64,000 bases of DNA from JAJFUE01 sp039683515 (GTDB lineage: Bacteria > Sumerlaeota > Sumerlaeia > MVZB01). The translations under genes were made by a program, and so were the position numbers. The notes below the pieces were generated by a model. It saw only the letters and a list, made by a program, of their open reading frames with translations, made no database searches and was not told the origin of the DNA. Below, piece by piece: positions 16,109-24,720 of this stretch. The stretch spans positions 7,756 to 71,755 of the forward strand of contig JBDKRG010000038.1 of the NCBI GenBank assembly GCA_039683515.1, given 5' to 3'. Position 1 is the first letter of the stretch, and each line of letters opens with the position of its first letter.

Positions 16109-16576
16109 TCACAGCGGTTGGTTGACCTTGAGCGCGATCGGCTCGCCGAAGCCCTTGTCGGGCGGGTCGAGCATCTGTTCCTTGTTGCACACGAAGTCGC
16201 CGCGCGTGTAGTTGGCCATCTCGAAGATCGGTCCCATCACGATGGCGTCCTCGGGGCAGGCCTCCTCGCAGAACCCGCACCAGATGCAGCGGATCTGGTT
16301 GATCTGGTAGAGCCGCGCGTAGCGCTCGCCGGCGCCGACGGGGTGCTTGGGATCGTTCTCCTCGGCCTCGAGGTAGATCGCCTCGGGCGGGCAGACCGCC
16401 GCGCACAGCGCGCACGCCACGCAGCGCTCCAGGCCGTTGGCGTAGCGCTGAAGCCGGTGCCGCCCGCGGTAGAACGCCGGCTGCGGCCGCTTGACCTCCG
16501 GGTAGTTGAAGGTCACCGGCTTCTTCCAGATGTGCTTGAAGGTGACGGCAAGGCCCTTTATGAGATCAATGAGCAT
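16109..16576 (-). CDS. nuoI: NADH-quinone oxidoreductase subunit I (two 4Fe-4S ferredoxin)
   Basis: 155 residues. Two ferredoxin motifs, CVACALCAAVCPPEAI and CIWCGFCEEACPEDAI, carry clusters N6a and N6b, which pass electrons toward the NuoB cluster next to the quinone. The N-terminal amphipathic helix (LIKGLAVTFKHIWKKPVTFN) docks on NuoH. The ATG overlaps the end of nuoH by 11 bases. The stop abuts a GCAATCC heptad satellite. Confidence 0.97.
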   Translation of the reverse strand: MLIDLIKGLAVTFKHIWKKPVTFNYPEVKRPQPAFYRGRHRLQRYANGLERCVACALCAAVCPPEAIYLEAEENDPKHPVGAGERYARLYQINQIRCIWCGFCEEACPEDAIVMGPIFEMANYTRGDFVCNKEQMLDPPDKGFGEPIALKVNQPL

Positions 16577-17831
16577 GCCCCAGTATCCTTCTCTTGCGTG
16601 CAGTCAGGATGCGATCGATCACGACCACCTGGATGATGCCGGCCACGAACAGCCCGGCCGTCAGCGCCGGGCCGGCCGGCACGGAGGCGTCGGTCATCGG
16701 CCCGACCAGCGCCACGACCGCCGCCGTGACGGTCATGTTGACGAACGCGGCCGGCAGCATCACCTTCCAACCCAGGTCCATGAGCTGATCGTAGCGGAAC
16801 CGCGGCAGCGTCCCGCGGATCAGGATGTAGAAGCAAATCAGGACGAACACCTTGGCGGCGAACCAGAAGATCCCGATCAGCGCCGACCCGACGCCGCCCG
16901 CCACGCCCAGGACCGGCTGGTCGATCGCCGCCAGGACAGGCTCCGGCAGGATCGGGAACGGCCCGTGAAACCCGCCCAGGAACAGCGTCGTCATGATCGC
17001 CGAGCTGGTGAACATGTTCATGTATTCGGCCATGAAGAACATCGCGAATTTCATCGAGCTGTATTCGGTGTGGAACCCCGCGCCGAGCTCGCTCTCGCCT
17101 TCGGGCAGGTCGAACGGCAAGCGGTTGGACTCGGCGAACCCCGCGACGAGGAAGATCGCCGCGCCGATCGGCTGTTTCCAGATGTTCCAGTTCCAGATGC
17201 CGCCGTCCTGGATGCCGATGAGGCGGCTCAGGCTGAAGCTCCCCGCGATGAGCAGCACGCCGACGAGCGACAGCCCCATCGCCAGCTCGTAGCTGATCAT
17301 CTGCGCGCTCGAGCGGATGCCGCCCAGGAGCGAATACTTGCTGTTCGAGGAATACCCGGCCAGCACGATGCCGTAGACGGCGATGCCGGTGACGGCCAGG
17401 TAGAACAGGATGCCGACCTCGAGATCGGTGATCGCCAGCGGCACGTGGAACGGCCGGCCGAGGATCGTGAGGTCGATCGCCGGCCCGACCGGCACGATCG
17501 CCAGGATCATGATCGCCGGCACGATCGTGATCAGCGGCGCGAACTTGTGCAGGATCGGGTCGGCGGCGCGCACGCGCACTTCCTCCTTGAGAAACAACTT
17601 GGCGCCGTCGACGATCGCCTGCAGGATGCCGCCGATGATGAACTTGTTTTTCAGGAACCCGAGGCCGGGGATGAAGTCGAGGCCGACGCGGTTGGGGCCG
17701 ATGCGGTGCTGGATGCGCGCCAGCAGGATGCGCTCGAGCAGGACCATGAACGGCACGCACCCCAGCACGACGCCGAAAATCACGAGGATTTTCACGGCGT
17801 AAATCATGATCTGGATCGCCAGGTCGCTCAT
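16566..17831 (-). CDS. nuoH: NADH-quinone oxidoreductase subunit H
   Basis: 421 residues from ATG 17831 (MSDLAIQIMIYAVKILVIFG), which overlaps the nuoG TGA as ATGA; longer frames through nuoG are artefacts. NuoH is the heel subunit that, with NuoB and NuoD, forms the quinone chamber. Landmarks: ERILLARIQHRIGPNRVG, FLKNKFIIGGILQAIVDGAK, FAESNRLPFDLPEGESELGA with the acidic loop at the quinone site, and GTLPRFRYDQLMDLGWK. About eight helices. Confidence 0.97.
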   Translation of the reverse strand: MSDLAIQIMIYAVKILVIFGVVLGCVPFMVLLERILLARIQHRIGPNRVGLDFIPGLGFLKNKFIIGGILQAIVDGAKLFLKEEVRVRAADPILHKFAPLITIVPAIMILAIVPVGPAIDLTILGRPFHVPLAITDLEVGILFYLAVTGIAVYGIVLAGYSSNSKYSLLGGIRSSAQMISYELAMGLSLVGVLLIAGSFSLSRLIGIQDGGIWNWNIWKQPIGAAIFLVAGFAESNRLPFDLPEGESELGAGFHTEYSSMKFAMFFMAEYMNMFTSSAIMTTLFLGGFHGPFPILPEPVLAAIDQPVLGVAGGVGSALIGIFWFAAKVFVLICFYILIRGTLPRFRYDQLMDLGWKVMLPAAFVNMTVTAAVVALVGPMTDASVPAGPALTAGLFVAGIIQVVVIDRILTARKRRILGHAH

Positions 17832-20353
17832 CGCGCCGCGGCCTCCTCTTCCTTTGGCCCGTTCTCCGCCGGCGGCGCGGCCTTGACGAGCTTGACCGCC
17901 GGCAGCCCGGCGCCGTCGTCCAACCGAAGCCCCAGCACGTTGGCCGCGCCGTAGGCCACGCCCTCGGCCAGATACCGATTGATGCGCACCTGGCTCGGGA
18001 TTTCGGAGCCGCCCTCGATCATCACCCAATCGCTTTCGCTGAGCCCGAGCCGCGCCGCGTCGGCCGGGCTGAGCTCGAGGCGCGGCCGCGGCCGCAGCGC
18101 GTCGAACTCGCTCGAGCGCGAGCCGAGATGATCCGGCCCCTGCGAATGCTGCACCCACCAAAGCCGTAGGTCGCTTCGGCCCGAAGCGACATGGGTTTTC
18201 ATTTCCGGCCGCCCGCTCGAATGCAGCTTGAACGCCGGCCGCTTCGTCACGCCGAAGTAGTTGTGCGTGCGCTGCGGGGCCTCGGGGCCGGGCTGCTTGA
18301 GCACGAACGCGTCGAGCGTCAGCTCGGGCCGCCCCCACGCGCGCGCCAGCTGCGCGAACACCTCGTGCGCGCGCTTCGTCGCCATCGTGTCTCCCATTTT
18401 CATCCCGATCAGCTCGAGGAGCCGCCACTCCTCCTGCGCCCGGCCCGGCGCGCGGACCCCCTTGCTCATCCGTTGCAGCGTCCCGTCGATGTCGGTCATC
18501 GAGCCGTCGCACTCCATGAACATCGAGCCCGGCAGCACGACCGCCGCCCGCTCGGTGATCCACGACGGGAAGACGTCGATCGCGATGACGGTCGGCGTCG
18601 CGGCGAGCGCGCGCTCGATCAGCCCGCGGCGCGGGTGATGGACCAGTTCGTCGGCGCGATGCAGGAACAACACCTTGAACCTGCCCGCGGCGGCCAGCTC
18701 GAGCAGCCCCGGCGCGGCCGGACCGGCCTCGGCGACCGGCTCGCCGCCGGCCAGCCGATCGCACTGCGCGCCCGAGTGATAAGCCCCCTTGGCGTTGCGA
18801 GCGGCCGTCACCGGGAGGAAATGCCACCCCTCGCCGAGCGCCCGCGCCAGCCGCAGCGCCACCGGCACGAGCTCCGGCGCGAGCGCGCCGCCCGCCGCGT
18901 CGAGCGAGAGCGCAAGCAGCCCCTGTTCGGCAAGGAGCAACCCGAACAGCCGCTCCATCCCTTGCGGCGCGTTGGCCGCGTCCTTGCCACGCTCGAGCCC
19001 CTCCGCCAGCGCGCCGAGCGCCGCCGCAAGCTTCTCCGGCCGTTCGAGCCACGCCGTTTCGGCCTGGCCGCCCAGCCACGCGTCCACGCGCGAATCGATC
19101 AGGCCCAGCCGCGTCCGCTTGAGCCGCGCCCCCTCGCGCAGCCGCAGCGCGATGTCCGGGGCCGTGTCGATCAGCTCGCCGCACGCGACGGCCACCGTCG
19201 ATTGATACGCCTTTCGGTCGAGCAGGTCGAAGTCGCCGTCGCTCGCGCCGAGCGCCACCCCCACCGCCTGCGCGGCCGCCTCGCTCCCGAACCGCCCGCG
19301 CCAGTCGACGTGCGGCGTTTTGCAGACCTCGCGCGCCAGCCGGCCAAACAGGTAAAACTCCTCGTTCGTCGAGCGCTCGCCCGCGATGAAGCACGCCTCG
19401 CCCGGCGCGCACGCCTTGAGCGCCTCGGCGGCCGCTTCGAGCGCCTTTTCCAGATCGGCCGCCTTGCCGCGCACAAGCGCCTCGAGCAGCCGGTCCTCGC
19501 TGTTGGCGTGCAGCGACCCGAACCGCGTCTCGTTGCTGATGAACCGCGTCGTGTCCTCGTCGATTGTGTAGAGCCCGTGCCGCCGCCGCGCCGGGGGCGT
19601 CACGCGGTAGAGCCGCCCGCCACGCGTCCAGGCCGTCACGATCCCGACCGCGTGGCGCGGCGTCGTGATCGTCTGGCGCAGTTCCCACGGCCGCGCCTCG
19701 AACCGGAACGGCTTGCTCGTCAGGCACCCGACCGGGCACAAATCAATGACGTTGCCCGAGAACGGATTGGCGACCGGCCCATTCCCGAATGTCCCGATGT
19801 AATTGCGGCTGCCGTGGCCGAACACGCCCATGACGTGCTCGCCCGCGACCTCGTCGCAGAACCGCACGCACCTCGTGCACATGATGCAGCGGTTGCGCTC
19901 GATATCGATGAGCGGATCGAACTGGGGCTTGACGAACCGCCGCCGCGCGTCGACCGTCCGCGCCGTCCCCCACCCGTATTCCATTGAATACCGCTGCAGC
20001 ATGCACTCGCCGCCGCGGTCGCAGACCGGGCAGTCGAGCGGATGGTTCATCAGCAAAAATTCCATCATCCCCTTGCGGCAGTCGTCGATCAGCTCCGAAT
20101 CGGTGCGGATCTTCAAATTTTCCGTAACGACCATGTTGCACGAGATTTCAGATTTGGGCCGCCCTTCGATTTCAACCAGGCACAGCCGGCAATTGCCCGC
20201 CACCGACAGCGCCGGCTGGTAGCAGTAATGCGGCACGTAATGCCCGACATCGAGCAGCGCCTGAAGCAAATTCCTGCCCTTGGGCAGCATCAATTCCTTG
20301 CCATTAACGCTGACGGCGACAAACGGAGGTGAATCTGGAATTCTAATGGTCAT
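17828..20353 (-). CDS. nuoG: NADH-quinone oxidoreductase subunit G
   Basis: 841 residues, the large iron-sulfur subunit of the NADH dehydrogenase module. N-terminal 2Fe-2S ligands in YVPHYCYQPALSVAGNCRLC; the HxxxCxxC...C cluster (N5) in MNHPLDCPVCDRGGEC; 4Fe-4S ligands in RNRCIMCTRCVRFCDEVAGE, closed by VIDLCPVGCLT. Residues 215-841 form the molybdopterin-oxidoreductase-like fold, which in NuoG lacks the cofactor. The middle of that fold (about 290-520) is alanine/leucine-rich and poorly conserved. AAGG lies three bases before the ATG. A 905-base insert with a transposase separates it from nuoF. Confidence 0.96.
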   Translation of the reverse strand: MTIRIPDSPPFVAVSVNGKELMLPKGRNLLQALLDVGHYVPHYCYQPALSVAGNCRLCLVEIEGRPKSEISCNMVVTENLKIRTDSELIDDCRKGMMEFLLMNHPLDCPVCDRGGECMLQRYSMEYGWGTARTVDARRRFVKPQFDPLIDIERNRCIMCTRCVRFCDEVAGEHVMGVFGHGSRNYIGTFGNGPVANPFSGNVIDLCPVGCLTSKPFRFEARPWELRQTITTPRHAVGIVTAWTRGGRLYRVTPPARRRHGLYTIDEDTTRFISNETRFGSLHANSEDRLLEALVRGKAADLEKALEAAAEALKACAPGEACFIAGERSTNEEFYLFGRLAREVCKTPHVDWRGRFGSEAAAQAVGVALGASDGDFDLLDRKAYQSTVAVACGELIDTAPDIALRLREGARLKRTRLGLIDSRVDAWLGGQAETAWLERPEKLAAALGALAEGLERGKDAANAPQGMERLFGLLLAEQGLLALSLDAAGGALAPELVPVALRLARALGEGWHFLPVTAARNAKGAYHSGAQCDRLAGGEPVAEAGPAAPGLLELAAAGRFKVLFLHRADELVHHPRRGLIERALAATPTVIAIDVFPSWITERAAVVLPGSMFMECDGSMTDIDGTLQRMSKGVRAPGRAQEEWRLLELIGMKMGDTMATKRAHEVFAQLARAWGRPELTLDAFVLKQPGPEAPQRTHNYFGVTKRPAFKLHSSGRPEMKTHVASGRSDLRLWWVQHSQGPDHLGSRSSEFDALRPRPRLELSPADAARLGLSESDWVMIEGGSEIPSQVRINRYLAEGVAYGAANVLGLRLDDGAGLPAVKLVKAAPPAENGPKEEEAAAR

Positions 20354-20403
20354 GCCTTATGAACGCCTCGTATCTCTATGATCCCGCATCTTCTTGGCCG
20401 TGT

Positions 20404-20489
20404 CCCAGTCCCGGAGGGACGATCGCTTTCAGCCCGCCATGACAATGGCGGGTAACGGACGATTAAAAACACCGAGTCCCGGAGGGACG
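20404..20489. repeat. Left composite inverted repeat bracketing the transposase
   Basis: Three palindromes in series: GTCCCGGAGGGAC (20408-20420), CCCGCCATGACAATGGCGGG (20433-20452), GTCCCGGAGGGAC (20476-20488). The right copy (20971-21059) is the same series inverted, about 80 percent alike, including the shared GCTTTCAGCCCGCC link. Confidence 0.85.
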
Positions 20490-20494
20490 GTTGA

Positions 20495-20950
20495 TCAACC
20501 AAACACGTAATCCTCCTGGTATTCGATCATGTGCATTTTCAAGAACGCCTTGTATTCGTCTTCAAATGTTCTCTTTCGGTGATGCTCGCCTTGGTTCCGA
20601 ATGTACTTCGTCGTAGCCTCAATCTGTGAGAATCCATTCGTGAAAACGCCATAACCTTCCTGCCACTGGAACCTGACACTCGGCGCAATCTCCTCGTTGG
20701 CCCATTTTGACGATCCCGCCTTGATGAGTTGAATGCCTTTCGCCGGCGCCATCGATGGCGGAATCATCAGGAAAATGTGGCAATGATTTTCGGTTCCTCC
20801 CGCGATCAACGATTTCATCCCGTTTTCCCGGGCGATCCCGCCCATGTAATCCCACAACCGCCCCATCCATTCCGGCAGTATCAGTTTCGTCCGGTTCCGA
20901 GTCGAGAAGACGAAATGATAAAGACAACTACCGTAGGTATGGCCGCCCAT
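20495..20950 (-). CDS. IS200/REP-associated tyrosine transposase (RAYT-like Y1 HUH protein)
   Basis: 151 residues of the Y1_Tnp fold. The metal-binding HxH is in GTENHCHIFLMIPPS (H-C-H at about 57-59), and the catalytic tyrosine is expected in EATTKYIRNQGEHHRKRTF (about Y116). Start MGGHTYGSCLYHFVFSTRNR is typical. Such single-copy proteins nick single-stranded DNA at REP palindromes and differ from autonomous IS200 by being bracketed by REPs and lacking TnpB; here both flanks carry the same three-palindrome set in inverted orientation. It sits inside the nuo operon between nuoF and nuoG, same strand. Whether it handles the GTAG/GTGG elements elsewhere in the window is untested. Confidence 0.88.
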   Translation of the reverse strand: MGGHTYGSCLYHFVFSTRNRTKLILPEWMGRLWDYMGGIARENGMKSLIAGGTENHCHIFLMIPPSMAPAKGIQLIKAGSSKWANEEIAPSVRFQWQEGYGVFTNGFSQIEATTKYIRNQGEHHRKRTFEDEYKAFLKMHMIEYQEDYVFG

Positions 20951-20970
20951 TGCATGGGTCCTTTCTCATT

Positions 20971-21059
20971 CGTCCCTGCCGGGACTCGGTTATTCTCTCC
21001 GTCATCGTTTCCCGCCATTGTCATGGCGGGCTGAAAGCGCCCGTCCCTGCGGGACTGGG
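20971..21059. repeat. Right composite inverted repeat bracketing the transposase
   Basis: GTCCCTGCCGGGAC, CCCGCCATTGTCATGGCGGG and GTCCCTGCGGGAC in series, the mirror of 20404-20489. Together they delimit a 656-base unit that looks like one inserted element. Confidence 0.85.
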
Positions 21060-21083
21060 AAGTCATTTCTCATCCAAAGGGTT

Positions 21084-21251
21084 TTACTTGATGTTCTGCT
21101 TCACATACCCAAACGCCATTAAAGCAAGCAAGGGACTCGTGATGATCACCACATCAAGTCCTGTTGGCCTGTTCATGTAACCAATCGCGTAAACAATAGC
21201 CTCAAGTGGCAGAAAAATAAGTAAAAAGAAAATTGCTTGTTTTCCTTTCAT
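21084..21251 (-). CDS. Small two-helix membrane protein, hypothetical
   Basis: 55 residues from ATG 21251, whose start codon lies just inside the spacer seven bases after the nuoF stop. Two hydrophobic helices (AIFFLLIFLPLEAIVYAIGY and VVIITSPLLALMAFGYV) joined by MNRPTGLD. AT-rich codon use unlike nuoF and nuoG. The only ribosome-site candidate is GAAG within the nuoF end. It matches no complex I subunit that I know. It may be a passenger that came with the transposase, or a chance frame. Confidence 0.45.
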   Translation of the reverse strand: MKGKQAIFFLLIFLPLEAIVYAIGYMNRPTGLDVVIITSPLLALMAFGYVKQNIK

Positions 21252-21258
21252 GGTATTA

Positions 21259-22566
21259 TCAGAACTTCGTGTATCCCTTCTCAAACGGGCATTTCCCCTG
21301 GTCGATGTGCGCCTGGAATTCTTCCCGAAACCTCGGTATTGTCCGCACTAGGCTTCCTGTCGCGAACTCGCCCAGCGCGCAGATCGACCGGCCCGTGATG
21401 TTGCCGCAGATTTCTTCCAGCAGCTCCACGTCCCCCTGCACGCCCTGGCCGTTTTCCAGCCTTTTTAAAATCTTGTACATCCAGTTCGTCCCCTCGCGGC
21501 ACGGCGTGCACTGCCCACAGCTCTCTTCCCAATAAAAATGCATCAAATTCAGCGAGGCCCACGCGAAGCAAACCGTCTCGTCCATCACGATGATCCCCGT
21601 CGATCCCAAAAACGTTCCATACTTGCGCGGGCCGTCGAAATCCATCACCACGTCGAGCTCGTCCTCGAACAGCATCGGCACCGACGACCCGCCGGGGAAG
21701 ACGGCCTTGAACTTGTTGCCGTCGCGGATCCCGCCCGCGTAATCATAAATCAGCTCGCGCATCGTGACGCCGAGCGGCAGCTCGTAATTGCCGGGCCGTT
21801 TGACGTGCCCGCTGATCGAATAGACCGTCATCCCCGGCGATTTTTCGGTGCCGAGGCCCTTGAACCACTCGCCGCCGCGGCGCATCACCTCGGCCGCGAT
21901 CGCCAGCGTCTCGACGTTGTTGACGACCGTCGGCGACATATACAAACCCTGGATCGCGGGGAACGGCGGCCGATTGCGGGGGTATCCGCGCTTGCCCTCG
22001 ATCGACTCGATGAGCGCCGTTTCCTCGCCGCAGATATACGCGCCCGCGCCGAGGTGGATCGCGATCTCGCAGTTGAACTCGCTCCCCAGAATCCCGCGCC
22101 CCACAAGCCCCGCGTCGCGCGCCTCGTCGAGCGCCCGCCGCATCTGCCGCGCCGCCTCGTAGTATTCCTTGCGAATATAAATATAAACATTTTCGGCGAG
22201 CGTCGCCAGCGCCGCGATGAGCGCCCCTTCGATCAACAAATGCGGCCTCTGTTCGAGCACCGGCCGGTTGCTGAACGTTCCCGGCTCGCTTTCGTCGGCG
22301 TTGACGCAGACGTAATGCGGCCGCTCGCGGTTACGCGGGATGAACCCCCACTTGACGCCCGCCGGGAACCCCGCCCCGCCGCGCCCGCGGATGTTGGCGG
22401 CCTTGATCAGTTCCAGGACCTTGTCCGGCCCCATCTCCAGCGCGCGCTTCAAGCCATCATACCCGCCCTTGGCGCGGTAGTCGGCGAGCGATTCGGCGCT
22501 GCCGGAATACACGGTCCCGGTCACGCCGTGGGTCAGGACGGGTTTGTAGGAATTCGTGGGCCCCAT
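21259..22566 (-). CDS. nuoF: NADH-quinone oxidoreductase subunit F
   Basis: 435 residues, the NADH- and FMN-binding subunit. GRGGAGFPAGVKWGFI is the NADH site, YVCVNADESEPGTFSNR and the glycine-rich GAGAYICGEETALIESIEG bind FMN, and ESCGQCTPCREGTNWM plus a later Cys (SICALGEF) hold the N3 4Fe-4S cluster. Here NADH is oxidised and electrons enter the chain. Start MGPTNSYKPVLTHG. A 147-base spacer of satellites separates it from nuoE. Confidence 0.97.
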   Translation of the reverse strand: MGPTNSYKPVLTHGVTGTVYSGSAESLADYRAKGGYDGLKRALEMGPDKVLELIKAANIRGRGGAGFPAGVKWGFIPRNRERPHYVCVNADESEPGTFSNRPVLEQRPHLLIEGALIAALATLAENVYIYIRKEYYEAARQMRRALDEARDAGLVGRGILGSEFNCEIAIHLGAGAYICGEETALIESIEGKRGYPRNRPPFPAIQGLYMSPTVVNNVETLAIAAEVMRRGGEWFKGLGTEKSPGMTVYSISGHVKRPGNYELPLGVTMRELIYDYAGGIRDGNKFKAVFPGGSSVPMLFEDELDVVMDFDGPRKYGTFLGSTGIIVMDETVCFAWASLNLMHFYWEESCGQCTPCREGTNWMYKILKRLENGQGVQGDVELLEEICGNITGRSICALGEFATGSLVRTIPRFREEFQAHIDQGKCPFEKGYTKF

Positions 22567-22712
22567 TGAAGAAATCCTGAATCCTAATATCTAAATCCTA
22601 AACAAATCTAAATTCACAATATCCAAATCATATCCAGGGCCGGTTTCGAAAATTCGAATTTCGGATTTCGAATTTGTTTCGGATTTCGGGATTAGGATTT
22701 CGTGCTTCATTC
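22567..22712. repeat. AT-rich satellite between nuoE and nuoF
   Basis: Degenerate AAATCCTAAACAAATCT-like units (22568-22635), then a TTCGAATTTCGGATTTCG-like stretch (22650-22702) whose second half is nearly the inverse of itself. Similar DNA precedes the nuoJ start region at 15970-16030. Confidence 0.7.
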
Positions 22713-22713
22713 T

Positions 22714-23274
22714 TTACGCTTTCCGGCCGTTGCGCCCGGTGAAATACGGCTTCCGTTTTCCCTGCCTGCATTCGTCAAGAATCCTGTCGACCTTTTCGCG
22801 CGTCAGCCTGGTCTCCAGCTCCTGGTTGACCAGCATGACCGGCGCCTCGCTGCACGCCCCGAGGCATTCGCGCCGCTCGATCGTGAACAGCCCGTCCTTC
22901 GTCGTCTCGGCCCACTCGATCCCGAGCTTTTCGCTCAAATACGCATACAGCCCGTCGGCCGCCTTGAGCGCGCACGGCAGCGTCGCGCAAATCCCCAATA
23001 CGTATTTGCCGACCGGCTCGCGGTGATACATTTGATAAAAGCTCAGGACCTCGTAGACCTCGGCCGGCGTGCAGCCGCAGATCTCCGCCGCTCGGACGGC
23101 CAATTCGTCGCTCACATAACCGTCCTCCTCTTGAATGAGCCACAGCACCGGCATCAGCGCCGATTGCCGCCGCGGGTAGCGCGCCAGGACCGGATCGATG
23201 TCCGCGCGCCGGCGTAAATAAAGGTCGTTTTCAGCTAGCGGGGTTTTGAGGTTTACTTCGGGCATTCGGTTCAT
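22714..23274 (-). CDS. nuoE: NADH-quinone oxidoreductase subunit E
   Basis: 186 residues from ATG 23274 (MNRMPEV; ATG 23265 is an alternative). The in-frame extension MLVLVLVLVIVIEN is translated satellite DNA and is rejected. Thioredoxin-like 2Fe-2S protein (cluster N1a): cysteines in GICATLPCALKAAD and RRECLGACSEAPVMLVNQ. It pairs with NuoF. RRQSALMPVLWLIQEEDGYV is the usual N-terminal helical region. Confidence 0.95.
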   Translation of the reverse strand: MNRMPEVNLKTPLAENDLYLRRRADIDPVLARYPRRQSALMPVLWLIQEEDGYVSDELAVRAAEICGCTPAEVYEVLSFYQMYHREPVGKYVLGICATLPCALKAADGLYAYLSEKLGIEWAETTKDGLFTIERRECLGACSEAPVMLVNQELETRLTREKVDRILDECRQGKRKPYFTGRNGRKA

Positions 23275-23340
23275 CCGATTTTCGATTACGATTACGAGTA
23301 CGAGCACGAGCACGAGCACGATTCTTCAAGTTCAGTTCGC
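23275..23340. repeat. Hexamer satellite between nuoD and nuoE
   Basis: GATTAC, GAGTAC and GAGCAC hexamers (23283-23325) between the nuoD stop and nuoE start. Confidence 0.8.
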
Positions 23341-23343
23341 GCG

Positions 23344-24612
23344 CTAGCGGTCGATCTCCCCCAGCACGACGTCGATCGAGCCGATCACGGCGATCGTGTC
23401 GGCCAGCAGCCCGCCCCGGCACATCGGCCCAAGCGACTGCAGGTTCACGAACGACGGACTTCTTATTTTCAAACGGTACGGCGTGTAGCCGCCCATACTG
23501 ACGATATAAAAGCCGAGCTCGCCCTTGCTCCCCTCGATCGGCGCGTAGGCCTCGCCGGGCGGGACGTAGATCCCCTCGCTCGCCAGCAGAAAGTGGTGGA
23601 TCAGGTCCTCCATCGAGCGCTTGATGCGGGCGCGCGGCGGGTAGCAGACCTTCGGGTTGTCGATGTTGAGCGGCCCGTCCTGGGGCATCTTGTCGAGGCA
23701 CTGCAGGATGATCCGGCAGCTCTGGAGCATCTCCTGCATGCGGCATTCGTATCGCGCGTAGACGTCGCCCTGGGTCCGCACCGGCACCTCGAAGTCGACC
23801 TGGTCGTAATTCAGGTACGGGTTGATCTTGCGGACGTCGTAGTAGACCCCCGAGCCGCGCAGCGACGGCCCGGTCAGGCAATGGTCGATCGCCTCCTCGC
23901 GGCTGATGACCCCCACCCCGCGCGTGCGCATGACGAAGATGTCGTTCATCGTCAGCAGGTCGGAGTAGTCCTTGTATTTGGACGGGAAATCCTCGACGAA
24001 CGCGCGCACCCGGTCGAGCCAGCCGGCCGGCCAGTCGCGCGCGACGCCGCCGACGCGCATGTAGCTGACGGTGAACCGCGCCCCGCTGATCTCCTCGAAC
24101 AGGTCGTAGAGCGTCTCGCGCTCGCGGAACGTGTAGAGGAAGACCGTCATCGCGCCCAGTTCCATCGCGTGCGTCCCGAGCCACAGCAGGTGGCTCGAGA
24201 TCCGCGCCATCTCGCACAGGATCATGCGCAGCCACTTGCAGCGCTCGGTGATCTCGACCCCGAGCAGCTTCTCGACGCTCAGCACGTAGGCCGTGTTGTT
24301 GAGCATCGGCGCGAGGTAGTCGAGCCGGTCGGTGTAGGGAATAAATTTATGATACGTCTTGACCTCGGCCAGCTTTTCCTTGCCGCTGTGCAGGTAGCCG
24401 ACGACGGGCCGCACGTCGAGGACCGTCTCGCCCTCGAGTTCCATGATGAGGCGCAGCACGCCGTGCGTCGACGGGTGCTGCGGCCCGAGGTTGAGCGTCA
24501 TGATCTCGGCCGTCGGGTAATCGTGCTCGACCGTGCGCCGCCCGCCGGGCTTGCCGGGAAGCGTCCAATCGGGCTGGCCCTGGGGCTTGATGTGCGGCTC
24601 ATTCATAGGCAT
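23344..24612 (-). CDS. nuoD: NADH-quinone oxidoreductase subunit D
   Basis: 422 residues, the 49-kDa subunit related to NiFe hydrogenase large subunits but without the nickel cysteines. LNLGPQHPSTHGVLRLIMEL carries the loop and histidine of the quinone pocket. YLHSGKEKLAEVKTYHKFIP, SSHLLWLGTHAMELGAMTVF and GIYVPPGEAYAPIEGSKGEL are standard blocks; the end VLGEIDR matches the family. Start MPMNEPHIK or MNEPHIK six bases in. NuoC is separate, not fused. Confidence 0.97.
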   Translation of the reverse strand: MPMNEPHIKPQGQPDWTLPGKPGGRRTVEHDYPTAEIMTLNLGPQHPSTHGVLRLIMELEGETVLDVRPVVGYLHSGKEKLAEVKTYHKFIPYTDRLDYLAPMLNNTAYVLSVEKLLGVEITERCKWLRMILCEMARISSHLLWLGTHAMELGAMTVFLYTFRERETLYDLFEEISGARFTVSYMRVGGVARDWPAGWLDRVRAFVEDFPSKYKDYSDLLTMNDIFVMRTRGVGVISREEAIDHCLTGPSLRGSGVYYDVRKINPYLNYDQVDFEVPVRTQGDVYARYECRMQEMLQSCRIILQCLDKMPQDGPLNIDNPKVCYPPRARIKRSMEDLIHHFLLASEGIYVPPGEAYAPIEGSKGELGFYIVSMGGYTPYRLKIRSPSFVNLQSLGPMCRGGLLADTIAVIGSIDVVLGEIDR

Positions 24613-24645
24613 TTATCTTCAAGCACCGATCTGCGTATCAACTTT

Positions 24646-24720
24646 CACCATCTCTCATCTCTCATTTCTCATCTCTCATCGCTCATCGCTTTTTTTCATC
24701 ATTCATCATTCATCATTCCC
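24646..24720. repeat. TCTCATC and ATTCATC heptad satellites between nuoC and nuoD
   Basis: Five or more TCTCATC-type heptads (24648-24688) then ATTCATC heptads (24698-24719) that end directly at the nuoC stop codon. Same pair of units at 47614-47712. Confidence 0.85.

Noticed and set aside
16566..19739. Single minus-strand frame joining nuoG and nuoH
   Set aside because: The upstream part is an out-of-frame reading of nuoG. Genuine NuoH begins at ATG 17831, overlapping the NuoG stop by ATGA.
23275..23319. N-terminal membrane extension of NuoE (MLVLVLVLVIVIEN)
   Set aside because: It is translated GAGCAC/GATTAC satellite; NuoE is a soluble subunit and ATG 23274 or 23265 gives the family's normal N-terminus.
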